A stretch of DNA of 64,000 nt from Euborellia annulipes (Eukaryota; Arthropoda; Insecta; Dermaptera; Anisolabididae), in NCBI GenBank assembly GCA_023213315.1, contig JAKCPI010005101.1, positions 32,247-96,246 on the forward strand, read 5' to 3'. Position 1 is the first letter of the stretch, and every line of letters begins with the position of its first letter. The notes under the pieces were generated by a model. The model saw only the letters and a list, made by a program, of their open reading frames with translations, was not told the DNA's origin and searched no databases. Made by a program: the position numbers and the translations under genes. Shown here piece after piece: positions 34,909-43,846 of this stretch.

Positions 34909-35457
34909 AATTACCTCTTGGCTGACTTTGAGTTCAGGGACACTATGGACCATAGAGACGGAGGCATTTGTTTTGTGATTTTCAATCTTAGTGAGATCTG
35001 CTCCACATTCAGCGCACATGTCTTTCATCACGGTTGGATGTTTACATTCTTCTAATTCTAATAAAGGATCACTAAAATGAAACAGAAAAGTGACAGGAGT
35101 GAGATGAGGTTAACTTGCACTGCTTTGAAAAAAACAAAAATAATCATTTATAAATAATTAAAATATTTCATTGAAAGAAAAGGTGAGTGTTTTATTGGAA
35201 TAAATAAATAGAAATAAAGAGTGTGAAATGACTAACCCGGGGTGAATAATTTCGTTCTCCTGAGCGAGGATCTTTTTCACTGTGCCCACTTGCGTTGCTT
35301 TTAATTTGCTTTGTTCCTTTTTCTCTTCTGTTGATTCGAATTCGTAAATTAATATGACACGTCCCACTGAGATTAAATTGCCTTCTTTTACTTTCCATTT
35401 TATTATTTTTGCAGATTTTTTCGTTTGGAGAACGATCACATCAACTTTTGCGCCCAT
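19691..35457 (-). CDS. CTDP1: RNA polymerase II CTD phosphatase FCP1 (CTDP1)
   Basis: Dephosphorylates the RNA polymerase II C-terminal domain to recycle the enzyme. Eight exons on the minus strand: 35457-35237, 35071-34915, 31104-30979, 29632-29388, 26349-26159, 24916-23973, 21659-21322, 19962-19691. Exons 1-2 give the biotinyl-lipoyl-like N-terminus; exon 3 the catalytic DLDQTLIHTT (DxDxT); exon 4 LRPGTIEFL...LSRDEC; exon 5 MVCIIDDREDVW with the acidic pair of the FCPH domain; exon 6 a long Lys/Glu/Thr linker and then the BRCT domain (THLVAARLGTAKANA, QWLWVCAERW); exons 7-8 the acidic C-terminus. An extra G in the 8-base run 24257-24264 (C on plus strand) breaks frame before the BRCT; without it the model is 830 residues. 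Introns host hammerhead-type palindromes P3-P9. Confidence 0.95.
20309..20400 (+). repeat. tRNA-derived SINE, second family
   Basis: A-box-like GGTGTAGATGGTAGCGTG and B-box-like GCGAGTTCAGATCCC. Same family at 32464-32755 (better B box, GGGTTCGAACCCC) and 57485-57605 (minus). Confidence 0.65.
20991..21131. repeat. 141-bp MITE with TTA duplication
   Basis: TIRs GGCCGGCCATTCACGATCGC / complement, flanked by TTA on both sides (Harbinger-like 3-bp duplication). In CTDP1 intron 7. Confidence 0.88.
21797..22075. repeat. Tight inverted-repeat element with paired hammerhead-like motifs (P3)
   Basis: Nearly perfect palindrome with almost no spacer. Motifs 21846-21878 (minus) and 21994-22026 (plus): ATGAAGA core, perfect GGTCG/CGACC stem II, GAAACGTC. 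Confidence 0.85.
22080..22800 (+). other. Probable retroelement remnant, not identified
   Basis: GA-rich on the plus strand. A frame near 22640-22720 reads KVWKYLEEKETTAAHIEEC, resembling a Cys-rich tail of LINE proteins, but frames are broken. The long minus-strand open frame at 22372-22842 is Ser/Phe-rich and is the shadow of this GA-rich strand. Confidence 0.35.
22826..22945 (+). ncRNA. 3' half of a hammerhead-type element with terminal hairpin
   Basis: GAAACGTCGCC at 22828, A-rich linker, then TGGCTG (22897-22902) and CAGCCA (22929-22934), which can pair. The 5' core is missing. Confidence 0.6.
22998..23711. repeat. Inverted-repeat element with paired hammerhead-like motifs (P4)
   Basis: Motifs 23065-23097 (minus; GGCCTC/GAGGCC stem II) and 23597-23630 (plus; GGCCTC/GAGACC), both CTGAAGA and GAAACGTCGG. 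The plus arm continues to TGGCTG (23660-23665) and CAGCCA (23706-23711). A smaller palindrome lies inside at about 23118-23185; a 19-base G-run follows at 23338. In CTDP1 intron 6. Confidence 0.88.
24957..26140. repeat. Inverted-repeat hammerhead-like element (P5), split by P6
   Basis: Motifs 25027-25058 (minus) and 25282-25316 (plus), CTGAGGA core, GAAACGTCGAC. The right arm is broken at 25337 and resumes at 26071 (GGATTTGATAGAAATTGATT, then TTATCCGCTATCC), matching the left arm (GGATAGCGGATGGC). The interruption is P6. Confidence 0.82.
25338..26070. mobile_element. Hammerhead-type inverted-repeat element P6 with 13-bp target duplication
   Basis: Flanked by TAAAAAAGGATTT at 25325-25337 and 26071-26083. 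Motifs 25414-25446 (minus) and 25933-25965 (plus): CTGATGA, GGTC/GACC stem II, GAAACGTT. The right end runs about 27 bases past the palindrome and ends in a TAGCTG/CAGCTA pair. Confidence 0.85.
26575..26700 (-). repeat. Partial copy of dispersed repeat S
   Basis: Shares the GGACCTCAAAACGTGAAGAT block and the TCTCTC/GAGAAAG hairpin start with 18240-18545. Truncated at its 3' end. Confidence 0.75.
26733..26766 (-). ncRNA. Single hammerhead-like motif
   Basis: Minus strand: CTGAAGA, GGC/GCC stem II, GAAACGTC. No partner arm. Confidence 0.55.
26880..28240. repeat. Disrupted hammerhead-type element (P9 family) with LINE and SINE pieces inside
   Basis: Left piece 26890-27005 (AGTCGCGCTCTTCCTCGGGA, GACAAGATAGTCGGTTGACA) and right piece 28080-28235 match the interior of P9. 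Between them are a SINE end (about 27011-27065), a LINE (27137-27960) and another motif tail (GAAACGTC at 27980) with TGGCTG/CAGCCA at 28025-28030/28062-28067. A second pair lies at 28189-28194/28227-28232. Confidence 0.6.
27137..27960 (-). pseudogene. LINE reverse transcriptase C-terminal remnant
   Basis: Minus-strand frames read LNSVCYQMRYLKNFLESHQM, SEVRYGISLWGE, then in another frame QRVLIAQKRILRCI, a standard order for the thumb and C-terminal region of jockey/CR1-type LINEs. An A-rich (AAAT)n tail lies at 27137-27160. Frameshifted and truncated. Confidence 0.75.
28697..29313. repeat. 617-bp MITE, GGGGGTTCAGGAG family, TTA duplication
   Basis: Termini GGGGGTTCAGGA / TCCTGAACCCCC, flanked by TTA. 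Interior is homologous to one arm of 481-1603 and to 58613-59128. In CTDP1 intron 4. Confidence 0.85.
29706..30934. repeat. Inverted-repeat hammerhead-like element (P7), arms about 290 bp
   Basis: Motifs 29873-29907 (minus) and 30737-30770 (plus): CTGAGGA, GACTC/GAGTC stem II, GAAACGTA. Arms carry (TA)n tracts; the inner part holds a second imperfect AT-rich inverted repeat and a G-run near 30360. Confidence 0.85.
31237..31994 (-). pseudogene. LINE reverse transcriptase C-terminal remnant in the P8 arm
   Basis: Minus-strand frame reads GWMLGFIIRNTRDFSQLYTI, then VSKLEYCAVVWSPIH and IERVNRKFSLF, equivalent to the C-terminal half of the LINE ORF at 43918-45079. (AAAT)n tail at 31239-31260. The intact P8 plus arm (33020-33062) shows the uninterrupted site. 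Confidence 0.85.
32226..32944. repeat. Inverted-repeat hammerhead-like element (P9) carrying a SINE
   Basis: Motifs 32284-32325 (minus) and 32831-32874 (plus): core CCGAAGA, perfect GAGCGC/GCGCTC stem II, GAAACGTC, and a 5-bp stem I CTGTC/GACAG. TGGCTG (32901-32906) and CAGCCA (32939-32944) close the right end. A tRNA-type SINE is inserted between the arms. Confidence 0.88.
32464..32755 (+). repeat. tRNA-derived SINE inside P9
   Basis: A-box-like TGGAGTAGTTGGTAGCGTG, B box GGGTTCGAACCCC, then a tail with TGAGTGTG repeats and an A-rich end. Same family as 20309-20400. Confidence 0.75.
33620..34411. repeat. Inverted-repeat hammerhead-like element (P10)
   Basis: Motifs 33683-33720 (minus) and 34295-34332 (plus): CTGAAGA, GGTTC/GGAACC stem II, GAAACGTCTCC. 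A separate hairpin sits at the centre (34122-34208, GGTCCCACTGGTGAGT). TGGCTG 34367-34372 pairs with CAGCCA 34406-34411. Confidence 0.87.
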
Positions 35458-36520
35458 TTTTACCGGAAGTAAAGAAATTACTACGCTAATCAATTTGTAT
35501 CAATTTTGCAATCTTTTTTTGTAAAAATAAAAACAAAATTTAAAGAAAAAAAATAAACAGTATGTTATATTTGGTGCTCTTGTTCTTTTTTTATTAATAT
35601 TTAAATAAATTTAAAATATAACAAAATTAAATTGTATTAATAATAGATAAAAATTGGAGATAAATGTGTAATTTATTGAAGAAAAAATACTCTTCACTAA
35701 AATTATAATTTTTTTTCCTTTTTTTTTCAATTTAATATTTATTAATTCAAATAGTCGACAATATATAAATCATTAAACAAAATTTTGTATTAAAAAAAAA
35801 AAAAAGAAAAACGAGTGCACTCTAGCCGAGTTCCCTGTTTAAAACGCTATCTGGCGGCTGATGGAAGAACTGTTTGCTAGGCTTTATTCCCTGGCAGAGT
35901 TGGCAGGTTTTATCCCGTCGAATATAATACACGGTTTTATACATGTATAAAACTATCGCGGATAAAACTAGGACGATGTATAAAAAGTATAAAACTGTAA
36001 AAAAACAACTCCCCGCCCCTGAAAAAACAGCTTAAAAGCTTTTCATATTTTATAATGTTTTAAAGCATTGACGATGTTGTTTGCTTTTTATTTAGTGAAT
36101 AATATAATCAAAATATTATTAATTGAAAAATGAAATTTAATTTGAATTTCCTTCCTCGTCGAGTTTGCGCATGCGCATCCAAGTTTTATACATTTTATAC
36201 GGTTTATACAAGTTTTATCCTCGATTTTTGTATAAAACTGAAAAATTGTGTATAAAACCCAACTCTGTTCCCTACAATCTATTTATCTATGTTCTAATCT
36301 CTTGTGTCTTCTGTGTTTCCCAGAAATTTCCTGCATTTTAATCAATCATCATATTTATCTAACATTCCATATTTATGACTCATTCTATATTCTATATAAT
36401 ATAATCCATATAATCTCCTTACGTTTTCTATTATATAAAGATCAAATTTTTTTTCAAAAAGTTTTACTTTTTTGTCAATCATCATAATTTTCTTTATTAA
36501 TTAATATTTAAATAATAAAA
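35458..36520. promoter_or_regulatory. CTDP1/ankyrin-1 divergent intergenic region
   Basis: 1,063 bp between the two start codons. Holds an AT-rich stretch and a hAT-like element (35895-36267), so less than half is left for promoters. No clear TATA box. Confidence 0.45.
35895..36267. mobile_element. hAT-like MITE, 373 bp
   Basis: Termini CAGAGTTGG / CCAACTCTG, with imperfect 8-bp flanks TTCCCTGG and TTCCCTAC. Interior is built of repeated GTATAAAAC-like blocks in both orientations. Confidence 0.6.
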
Positions 36521-39500
36521 ATGGAGAAATTATTCCAATCTTTTTATAAAGAGCTGAAGGTAAAAAAATTAAATAAATTTTAAAATTTAATTCTCTTTAA
36601 TACTTTATATTTCATTATTATTTCAGCAAATGATAAAAGAAGAATGTCTCAATCAGAGTCAACAAATCGTAAGTGTTTTTTGTATTTTAATATTTAGATT
36701 CTTATTCATTTCTAATTATTCGTTTCTTTATTTTATTAATAGCAAACTGAATTGCAAGAACAAATTAATAAATTAAAAGCAGATAATGAAATGTTAAAAG
36801 GCCAAGTAAGTAGAGAATTCATTCATGTTATAGCAAGTGCGTAGCACCTGTTGCAATCAGAATTGTTTTTTTTGAGTGCCTCGACTCCTAGGCTACAGAC
36901 ACATCGAATGCCTCAACCTTTTAATTAAATATTATTTTCATTTTTCAGATGAACAAATTATTAGAAAACATTTCAAATATGAATAAAAAGGAGTTGCCTG
37001 ATAAAAACATTTTGGTAAGCAGAATTAAATCACCCTCTCTATAAAAATTCTATATATTTCTCTGCTAATTGTAACCTGGCCCATACATTTATGTCCTATG
37101 CATATTTTTGTTAAATATTAAAAAAACAATTACGTACAATGAAAACCATTAAAAAATGAAATGTGAATCTGCTAAAAGCCTTCGCAAGATCCTTTTATTT
37201 TGTGAGTTATGGTCCAGTGGCTGCTTGAGGATTTGTTTATATTAGTATTTTTTATTTTATGAAATTTGAAATATATACAGGATGCTGGCAGATTAGAAAC
37301 AGAAAGAAACAGCCCTATTACTCAAATAGGAAGAATAAAATGAGCAAGCTGCTAGTTATATTTCAATTTATTAATAAACCAGGACTGACGTTTCGGTCAC
37401 ATATGGGACCATCCTCAGGGCTCCAAATTATTATTACTGAATAATAATATTAGTAAAGACCCCTCAAATTGACTGTGGACTTTGTCCAGAGGACTGTTTT
37501 TTTTTCGTTTTTTTTTACATATATAGTTTCATAGCATAAAATTCTTTTAAATCTATTTAAATTGAAAAGGCAGACGTTATAACATACTCGATAAGTAATT
37601 ATTAAAAAAAAAAAATACATTACAAATTTTAACACTTCAAACAATTAAGATAATGCCTACCAGAGGACTGTTAATACTAGCCATCGAGACCCGAGTTCAC
37701 TGATAAACGCAGTACCGTAGTAACATTGACAAAAATGTCGTCAGCCCGCATAATTCTGCAAACGGAACGAACCTGACACTGAATTGCGTTCTATTTCACG
37801 ATCTGATGAATAGTGTGGTGTCGGTGCAATTTTCAAATTGTAACAGGGGACTGTTCCAAAAAAGTGAGAACAACATTCGACTATTAAATTGTTATTTTAA
37901 AAATATGATTGTATTTTATAAAGATGCCAACTGTTTTCAAGTATAATTAATGATTATTTTACTCAGAAAATAATAATACTAAGAAAAATATTCAATATTT
38001 GTCATCAAGACTCATAATTTTAGAACGGGTCACGACAGGGGACTGTGCATTCAGTGGCGTCATTTGGGGGGGGGGGGGGATTCCCCCTCCAAGAAAAATT
38101 TGAAATGACGCCACTGTGTGCATTGAGGGGTTTGAAGTTCATTTTATTGAATATTACAAATTTATATTACAATATAAGCGATTGAATAGAATATATATGG
38201 TCTCTTCAGACCGAAACTGTTAAATTTGCAATCACAGTCGTCTTGTCAATAAAAATCCTCGATATAATTTTTTCATAAATTATTTCTTCTCTGCATCTCC
38301 ATCTGCAAAATCAATCGAGTAAACCTCCTGCTCCTTTTAAAATAATAAGATATCTTCTTCTTCTTTATATATATAATTCTTCTGTAGGTGTGTATTTGAC
38401 TGAACTCCTCCTAAACGACTGAACCGAAAATTTTCATTTTCTTTTTTTAGACTCCCCTTCCAGTTTCACAAGAGACTCCAAAAACAGAAATAAAAGAAGA
38501 GAATTTACCAACCAACAGCAACATTTGGGAAGCTGCATCAAATGGCTCTCTGGAATCTATTGAAAAGATATTAAAAGAAGAACCCAAATTGATAAACAGG
38601 GAATCCAAGGAAGAGTTTAATTATAAAACGCCTCTGCATTTGGCCTCAGAGAATGGACATCTATCGATTGTTAAATTCCTCATTGATAACGGCGCAAAAG
38701 TTGGTATAAAATGTTCTCAGGATTTGAATACGCCTCTTCATGCAGCTGCAATGAAAGGACATCGAGATGTCGTGGAATACTTAATAAATAAGGCATGTAA
38801 CATGCTAATGGCTCAATGAGTAAATAAAAGAGCATGTGTGTGGAAACATCAATTTATTGACAGAAAGACAGAATTAAATTTTTTTATTGTTTGATACAAT
38901 TTGAATTTTCGCGCTCTGCTGCTTCGCTCCCAGAGCGCGCTGAGGATGCTTAGGTGTAACTAGGGAGTAACTACTTTGCAACTGAGATGATATAGTAGTG
39001 CCAACAGATTAAATTTTAAAGGGTCAAGCTTCAGAAATTTAATAATGAAATAAGGTAAAAAGATGTATATATAGCGTAAATTAATAAAAAAAATAAATTA
39101 GTCGAGCCGATTCTAAAAGAGACTTAAGAATTATAAGAAAAGATTGGAGTTGTTTAAGGAATGCTTTGTATAGAGAGGAAGCAAAAAAAACGTAGAGGTT
39201 ACTTGGTTGAGATGGATGAAGGTTGCTGGAAGCGTCGCTGGACCGGCAGGAAAACAGGAGAGGGCACCGGATGGTCGAGAATGGGTGCGGGCACTCACAC
39301 CAGCAAGCTCGGAGGAGAGAGGTATGCCAGGTTGCTGAAGGGTGGTGCGTGCACTCACACCAGGTTGTTGAAGGATGGGTGCAGGCACTCACACCAGGTT
39401 GTGGATGGTTGGGTGCGGGCACTCACGCCAGGTGGTTGATGGATGGGTGCGTGCACTCACGCCAGGTTGTTGATGGATGGGTGCGGCCACTCACACCAGG

Positions 39501-41617
39501 TTGTTGAAGGGTGGGTGCGTGCACTCACACCAGGTTGTGGAAGGCTGGGTGCGTATACTCACACCAGGTTGTTGATGAATGGGTGCGGGCACTCACACCA
39601 GCAAGCTCGGAGGAGAGAGGTAGGCCAGTTGGTTGAAGGATATGTGCGTGCACTCACACCAGCAGGAACGGACAAGAGAGGAGAGCCCGGTTGTCGAAGG
39701 ATGGGTGCGGGCACTCACACCAGCAGGCCAGACGAGAGGACAAGGACCGGAGTCGTTGATTGAGGTGTAAAAAAATAAAAATAAACTTCTTCTGAATGGC
39801 AAAGAGATTGAAGAAAACTTAAAAAAATTCGACACAGAGAGTGCGTAGAAATGCCCCGGTCGGGTCTGTCCGGCAGGCGTGCAGCCAGGCTATATTTGTA
39901 TGCTATAGGCCTGAAAGAGAAAGCCTGCGCACAGAGCAAAAGAAGGCGGGAAGGAACTCGCTATATTGGCTCGTGTTGTTTGTTTTCAATAAAACGACTT
40001 TGGGAGACGACAGCGTCTAAACCCTTGGGGGGATCGGCTTCGGAGATGGCGCATTGGAACGGGCTTGAAAAATACTTTGAGGAAATCTCATGGGTAGGGA
40101 TGCAGGTGATTGGGAAGTGACCCAAAAAGAGGAAAAACTGGTCATTTTCGCAGCTTGAGAGAAGCCAACTTAACTTTCAGAGGGTGCAGGAAATAATTGT
40201 GTTGATGGATATCGACGGTAGGGGGCTTGTTTGAAAGAAGATTGGTCCGACAATTATTTGACATTACGCGGCACGGGATACATCTCAAGAGAGGCTGTGA
40301 AATGACGTTTTCTTTGAATCGGTGGTTTAACGTAGTTTGAGAGGCGAATATGGCTTGAAGGCGTGATGCCATTTATGATCACAATATATCGGCGGACGCG
40401 GAATAAAAAGTAGATGAAGAATATATTACCGCAAGGGCCGGTAAGTATAGCGGGTGGCAGGAGAGAAGGATAATAGCAGGTCTCATAGATCCTAATGAGA
40501 GAGAGCGAGAGAGAGATAGGACGTAAAAAGGCGGGAATCGCCTCGCTTCTTATGTCAAGGAGAGCTGACTTAATATTTGGTTGTTTGTAGTGGCTATTGG
40601 CGTTCAGTAGAGGTATAAACAATGCAGAATCGATTGATAATAATCTGGGGGGAATATTTATAAGAGAAAAGGTCAAAAAGACATAAATAAATCTCGTTAG
40701 TGTAGATGGCAATGGGACTCTTAGCTCAGCCAATCACAAGCGAGCCGGGGGTCGAGCCTAGTCGCCATATAAAAGGGTGCTTGGCGAGTTGACCACTAGT
40801 TGGCGCTTGACCGCTGTGTTGAACGGAGCTGAGGGGGGGAGGGGCTTGATCCGAGGTTATAAATATATGTCGAGAGGGGCTGTGACTTAGTCGTTACACG
40901 GCTGTCATAGAGTCAACCTCGATAGCAAATAATAATTAATTAAAGAAAATTAAATAATAAAAAATAAAAATATGAGTTTGTTTTTAGTTAAACGCTGATT
41001 CCAATAAAATATCCGTTGGCACGATAAAAAGGTGATTGCAATTAATTAATAGAGTAATAAAAAAATAATAAGTTAATATACAAAGAATAAATAAATAAGC
41101 GCTAAATGGATTCTACCATTGCAGGCAAAAGCGGGAATCGATGTAAAGAATGCGACTAGTAAAACGCCTCTCGAATTAGCGATCGAGAATGATCGATTGA
41201 ATATTGTTGAATTTTATTTTCTTCCCTCCCCTAAAATAAATGCCAATGAGACCTTGATCTACGCATGCCAATATCCCCATTTGGACATTGTCGAGTTCTT
41301 ATTGGACAATGGAGCTGATGTCAATTATAAGAATTCGTCGAAATTGTCTCTTAGTGAGGCTGTTATTAATGGCCATTTGGAAACTGTTGAGCTCTTATTG
41401 GCTAATGGAGCTGATGTCAATTATAGAGATAAGAATTTCTGGTACTACACTCCTCTTCATTGGGCTGCATACCAAGGCCATTTGGGCATTGCCCGTCTTC
41501 TCATTTCATGGGGGTGCTGATCACAAAGTAACGTCTAAGGGCGGGTATACTGCTCACGATACAGCCCGTCAGAACAATCACTCTGCTCTAGAACAATATT
41601 TGAATTCTTTACGTTAA
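36521..41617 (+). CDS. Ankyrin-repeat protein with N-terminal coiled coil, copy 1
   Basis: Exons 36521-36559, 36627-36668, 36743-36805, 36949-37014, 38451-38792, 41125-41617. Exons 1-4 give a short coiled coil (MEKLFQSFYKELK, QEQINKLKADNEMLKGQ), exon 5 a linker and the first ankyrin repeats (TPLHLASENGHLSIVKFLID, TPLHAAAMKGHRDVVEYLI), exon 6 four or five more (LDIVEFLLDNGADVNYK, TPLHWAAYQGHLGIARLLIS). The 2.33-kb gap 38793-41124 is absent from copies 2 and 3; splicing it as a GC-AG intron restores frame. An extra G in 41510-41514 (five here, four in copies 2 and 3) breaks the last exon; without it the protein is 347 residues. Function unknown; ankyrin repeats suggest protein binding. Confidence 0.75.
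37386..37418 (-). ncRNA. Single hammerhead-like motif in ankyrin-1 intron 4
   Basis: Minus strand: CTGAGGA, GGTC/GACC stem II, GAAACGTC. No partner arm seen. Confidence 0.6.
38052..38116. mobile_element. 65-bp hAT micro-MITE
   Basis: 8-bp target duplication TGTGCATT (38044-38051, 38117-38124). Termini CAGTGGCGTCATTT / complement. A G-run fills the middle. One of the shortest complete elements here. Confidence 0.92.
38796..41123 (+). mobile_element. LTR-like insertion (possible solo LTR), 2.33 kb, in ankyrin-1
   Basis: Starts TGTAACATG, ends CATTGCA (TG...CA), flanked by GGCA on both sides (38792-38795 and 41124-41127). Contains a TATA box (TATAAAAG, 40768-40775) and an AATAAA at about 39989, plus a minisatellite. 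No reverse transcriptase or integrase reading frame, so a solo LTR is likelier than a full element. Absent from the two paralogues. What else it could be: an unrelated DNA insertion with fortuitous TG...CA ends. Confidence 0.55.
39283..39735. repeat. Minisatellite, units of about 36-40 bp
   Basis: About a dozen imperfect units of GGTGCGGGCACTCACACCAG followed by a GTTGTTGAAGGATG-like part. Long open frames on both strands here (His/Thr-rich) are a product of the repeat. Confidence 0.9.
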
Positions 41618-41859
41618 ACCAAATATTCCCATCTTGTTCTTCCTTTCATTCTTCACAAAATTTCTATTAAAATTCACAAATCATTTTGTTGTTTCTAAGA
41701 ATAACATTCAGCTTAAACAAATCATGAATTAAATAACTATCCTTTGATAGAGCCCCTCATTTTATTTGAAAATATTGCAATCGCCTGGTCACCTTCAGCA
41801 CTAAATAGCAGAGGAATTGTGTCAACATCATCATGACGGAGCGATTTACATGCGACATA

Positions 41860-42503
41860 TCTATATATAATAATTACGGAGTGTCCGTCTGTCTGTCCGT
41901 CTGTCCGTCTGTCACGCTCTGTTTGACCAACTTCCCATTAGAATTTTGAAACGAAATTTTGCAGTCTTATAGAGGTCGTTATGGAGAGTCCCGGAAAAAT
42001 ACTCGGGTCCCGAAATTTCCATAACTTTTTGAGTTATTAATTCATAAAGTTACGATTTCTCCCATAGGAAATGTATAGAGAAATATTTAAGTATTCTTTG
42101 CAGTTGTGTATTCTTTGAATGTAAACAAATCTTCAAGCAGGCACTGGATGGAATACGTAGTAATAATAATTTTCTTTTTATTATAATTAAGAAAGGGCGA
42201 GGGTCCGCCGCAGGCGGGCCCGAGCCAGTGGCTGGGGGGTCCAGGGGGGCGTAGCCCTCCTGTCTAGACTGCTCAGCCCGTTTCTCATATTTAAGAAAGG
42301 CGAGGGTCCGCCGCAGGCGGGCCCGAGCCAGCGGCTGGGGGGGTCCAGGGGGGCGTAGCCCCCGCTCCAGACGCCAGCCCGTTTCTCATATTTAAGAAAG
42401 GCGAGGGTCCGCCGCAGGCGGGCCCGAGCCAGCGGCTGGGGGGTCCAGGGGGCGTAGCCCCCGCCTAGATGCGAAGCCCGCCGAAGGCGGGCGGCGCGGC
42501 TAG
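41860..42503 (+). mobile_element. Non-autonomous Helitron, 644 bp
   Basis: 5' end TCTATATATAATAATT after an A; 3' end has the hairpin GCCCGCCGAAGGCGGGC followed by CTAG and a T. This is the A|TC...CTRR|T Helitron signature. Inside are three tandem GC-rich units of about 105 bp (42190-42480, GGGTCCGCCGCAGGCGGGCC). A related copy with the same ends is at 57699-58253. Confidence 0.85.
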
Positions 42504-42504
42504 T

Positions 42505-43113
42505 TTTGTATTAAAGATGACGATACAGTAATCATCGCAGATAATAGTAAAGATCTTGAAAGAATGATGAATGAAGTAAATCGAGTCAGTGATGAATATA
42601 GTTCCAAAACCAAAATACTTGTCATCTCAAAGAAACTAGTAGAAAACGTCGTGTCCTATAAATATCTGGGCACCTGGCTTAACGCAGAGGGGCAACAGCG
42701 AAAATAGTAGAGATATTGATTTGAATAGGCGCAAAGAGCTTTTAGAAGAATGCAACAACCAGGTACTTAAAATTGCAACTAAAGATGAGATTGCTCCGTT
42801 GCTACGTCCCGCATACTCTATTATATGAAGTTGAAGCTTGGACTCTGAATCAAGAAACAATAAAAAGAATTGAAATGTGGTGCTATAGGCGTATGGAGGT
42901 GACAAGGAAGTAATCCTGAGGAGAATGAACAAAAGAAAGGAGGTTCTTGAATCGCCTCAGTACAAAATTACATTTAATTTGACGAATTGTGTGAACAGCG
43001 ATTTGAATGCGTCTCTGTTCCATAATTTGTACTTCCAATTAACAGACCCTTCACAGAAATGTAAGGGAGGACGTCCTTCCATCAAATCCCCTGGAGATAC
43101 CAAAATCAATCAA
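42505..43113 (+). pseudogene. LINE reverse transcriptase remnant
   Basis: Reads DDTVIIADNSKDLERMMNEV, then YKYLGTWLNAEG and TLNQETIKRIEMWCYRRMEV, then RRMNKRKEVLE in broken frames: catalytic ADD block and C-terminal region of a LINE distinct from 43918-45079. Its 3' part is duplicated at 48993-49300 with the ankyrin unit. Confidence 0.8.
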
Positions 43114-43127
43114 CAAAATCACTTTAA

Positions 43128-43583
43128 AGTAAAGGGGTTGGAGAGAAATAACCAGCAAATTTGTAGCTCCACCTGACGTCCTTTTATTTGGCAGATATTT
43201 CGATGCGTAGAACACACATCATCTTCAGTGCCGCGAGGATATAGTAGGTGGGCTTAGTCTATTTATATCAAATGCCTTAGGGGCGTTATACATAACGGAG
43301 GTGCCTTCTCTAAGCTGATGACCGCTCTGTGTCCATAGCAGAATCAATTCTGCTATGGACACAGAGCGGTCATCAGCTTAGAGAAGGCACCTCACCACTA
43401 TGTTTAACGCCCCTAAGGCATTTGATATTAATAGACTAAGCCCACCTACTATATCCTCGCGGCACTGAAGATGATGTGTGTTCTACGCATCGAAATATCT
43501 GCCAAAAAGGACGTCAGGTGGAGCTACAAATTTGCTGGTTATTTCTCTCCAACCCCTTACTCTACTCATCCCAGCCTAACATT
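43128..43583. mobile_element. Hammerhead-type inverted-repeat element P11 with 14-bp target duplication
   Basis: Flanked by CAAAATCACTTTAA at 43114-43127 and 43584-43597; the paralogous segment near 49321-49334 has a single copy, i.e. the empty site. Motifs 43193-43228 (minus) and 43464-43499 (plus): CTGAAGA, GATGTGT/ACGCATC stem II, GAAATATC. The right end extends about 23 bases past the palindrome. Confidence 0.93.
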
Positions 43584-43846
43584 CAAAATCACTTTAATTA
43601 AGAATATATATATATATATGTAAAGTTGTCTTTAAATAATAAATATTTTTCTATATCTTTATTATTATTTATTTTTACTCAATTCCTTGCCCTCCAGAAA
43701 ATGTCCTTGTTTATCAAAAGAAAACAATGGTCCAATTATAATTTTTAATACTCTGAGTCCTTAAGGAAAATGACTATTTAAAAATAAGATTTTTAACTTT
43801 AAAAGAAACTAATCTCTTAAAATTTTAATTTTCTATTTTTTTTTAG

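Noticed and set aside
39283..39735. CRISPR-like spacing of repeats
   Set aside because: Units are contiguous and vary along their whole length, without unique spacers; the genome is eukaryotic.
39161..39763. Long His/Thr-rich open frames on both strands
   Set aside because: They are produced by a minisatellite whose unit length keeps frames open; no conserved domain.
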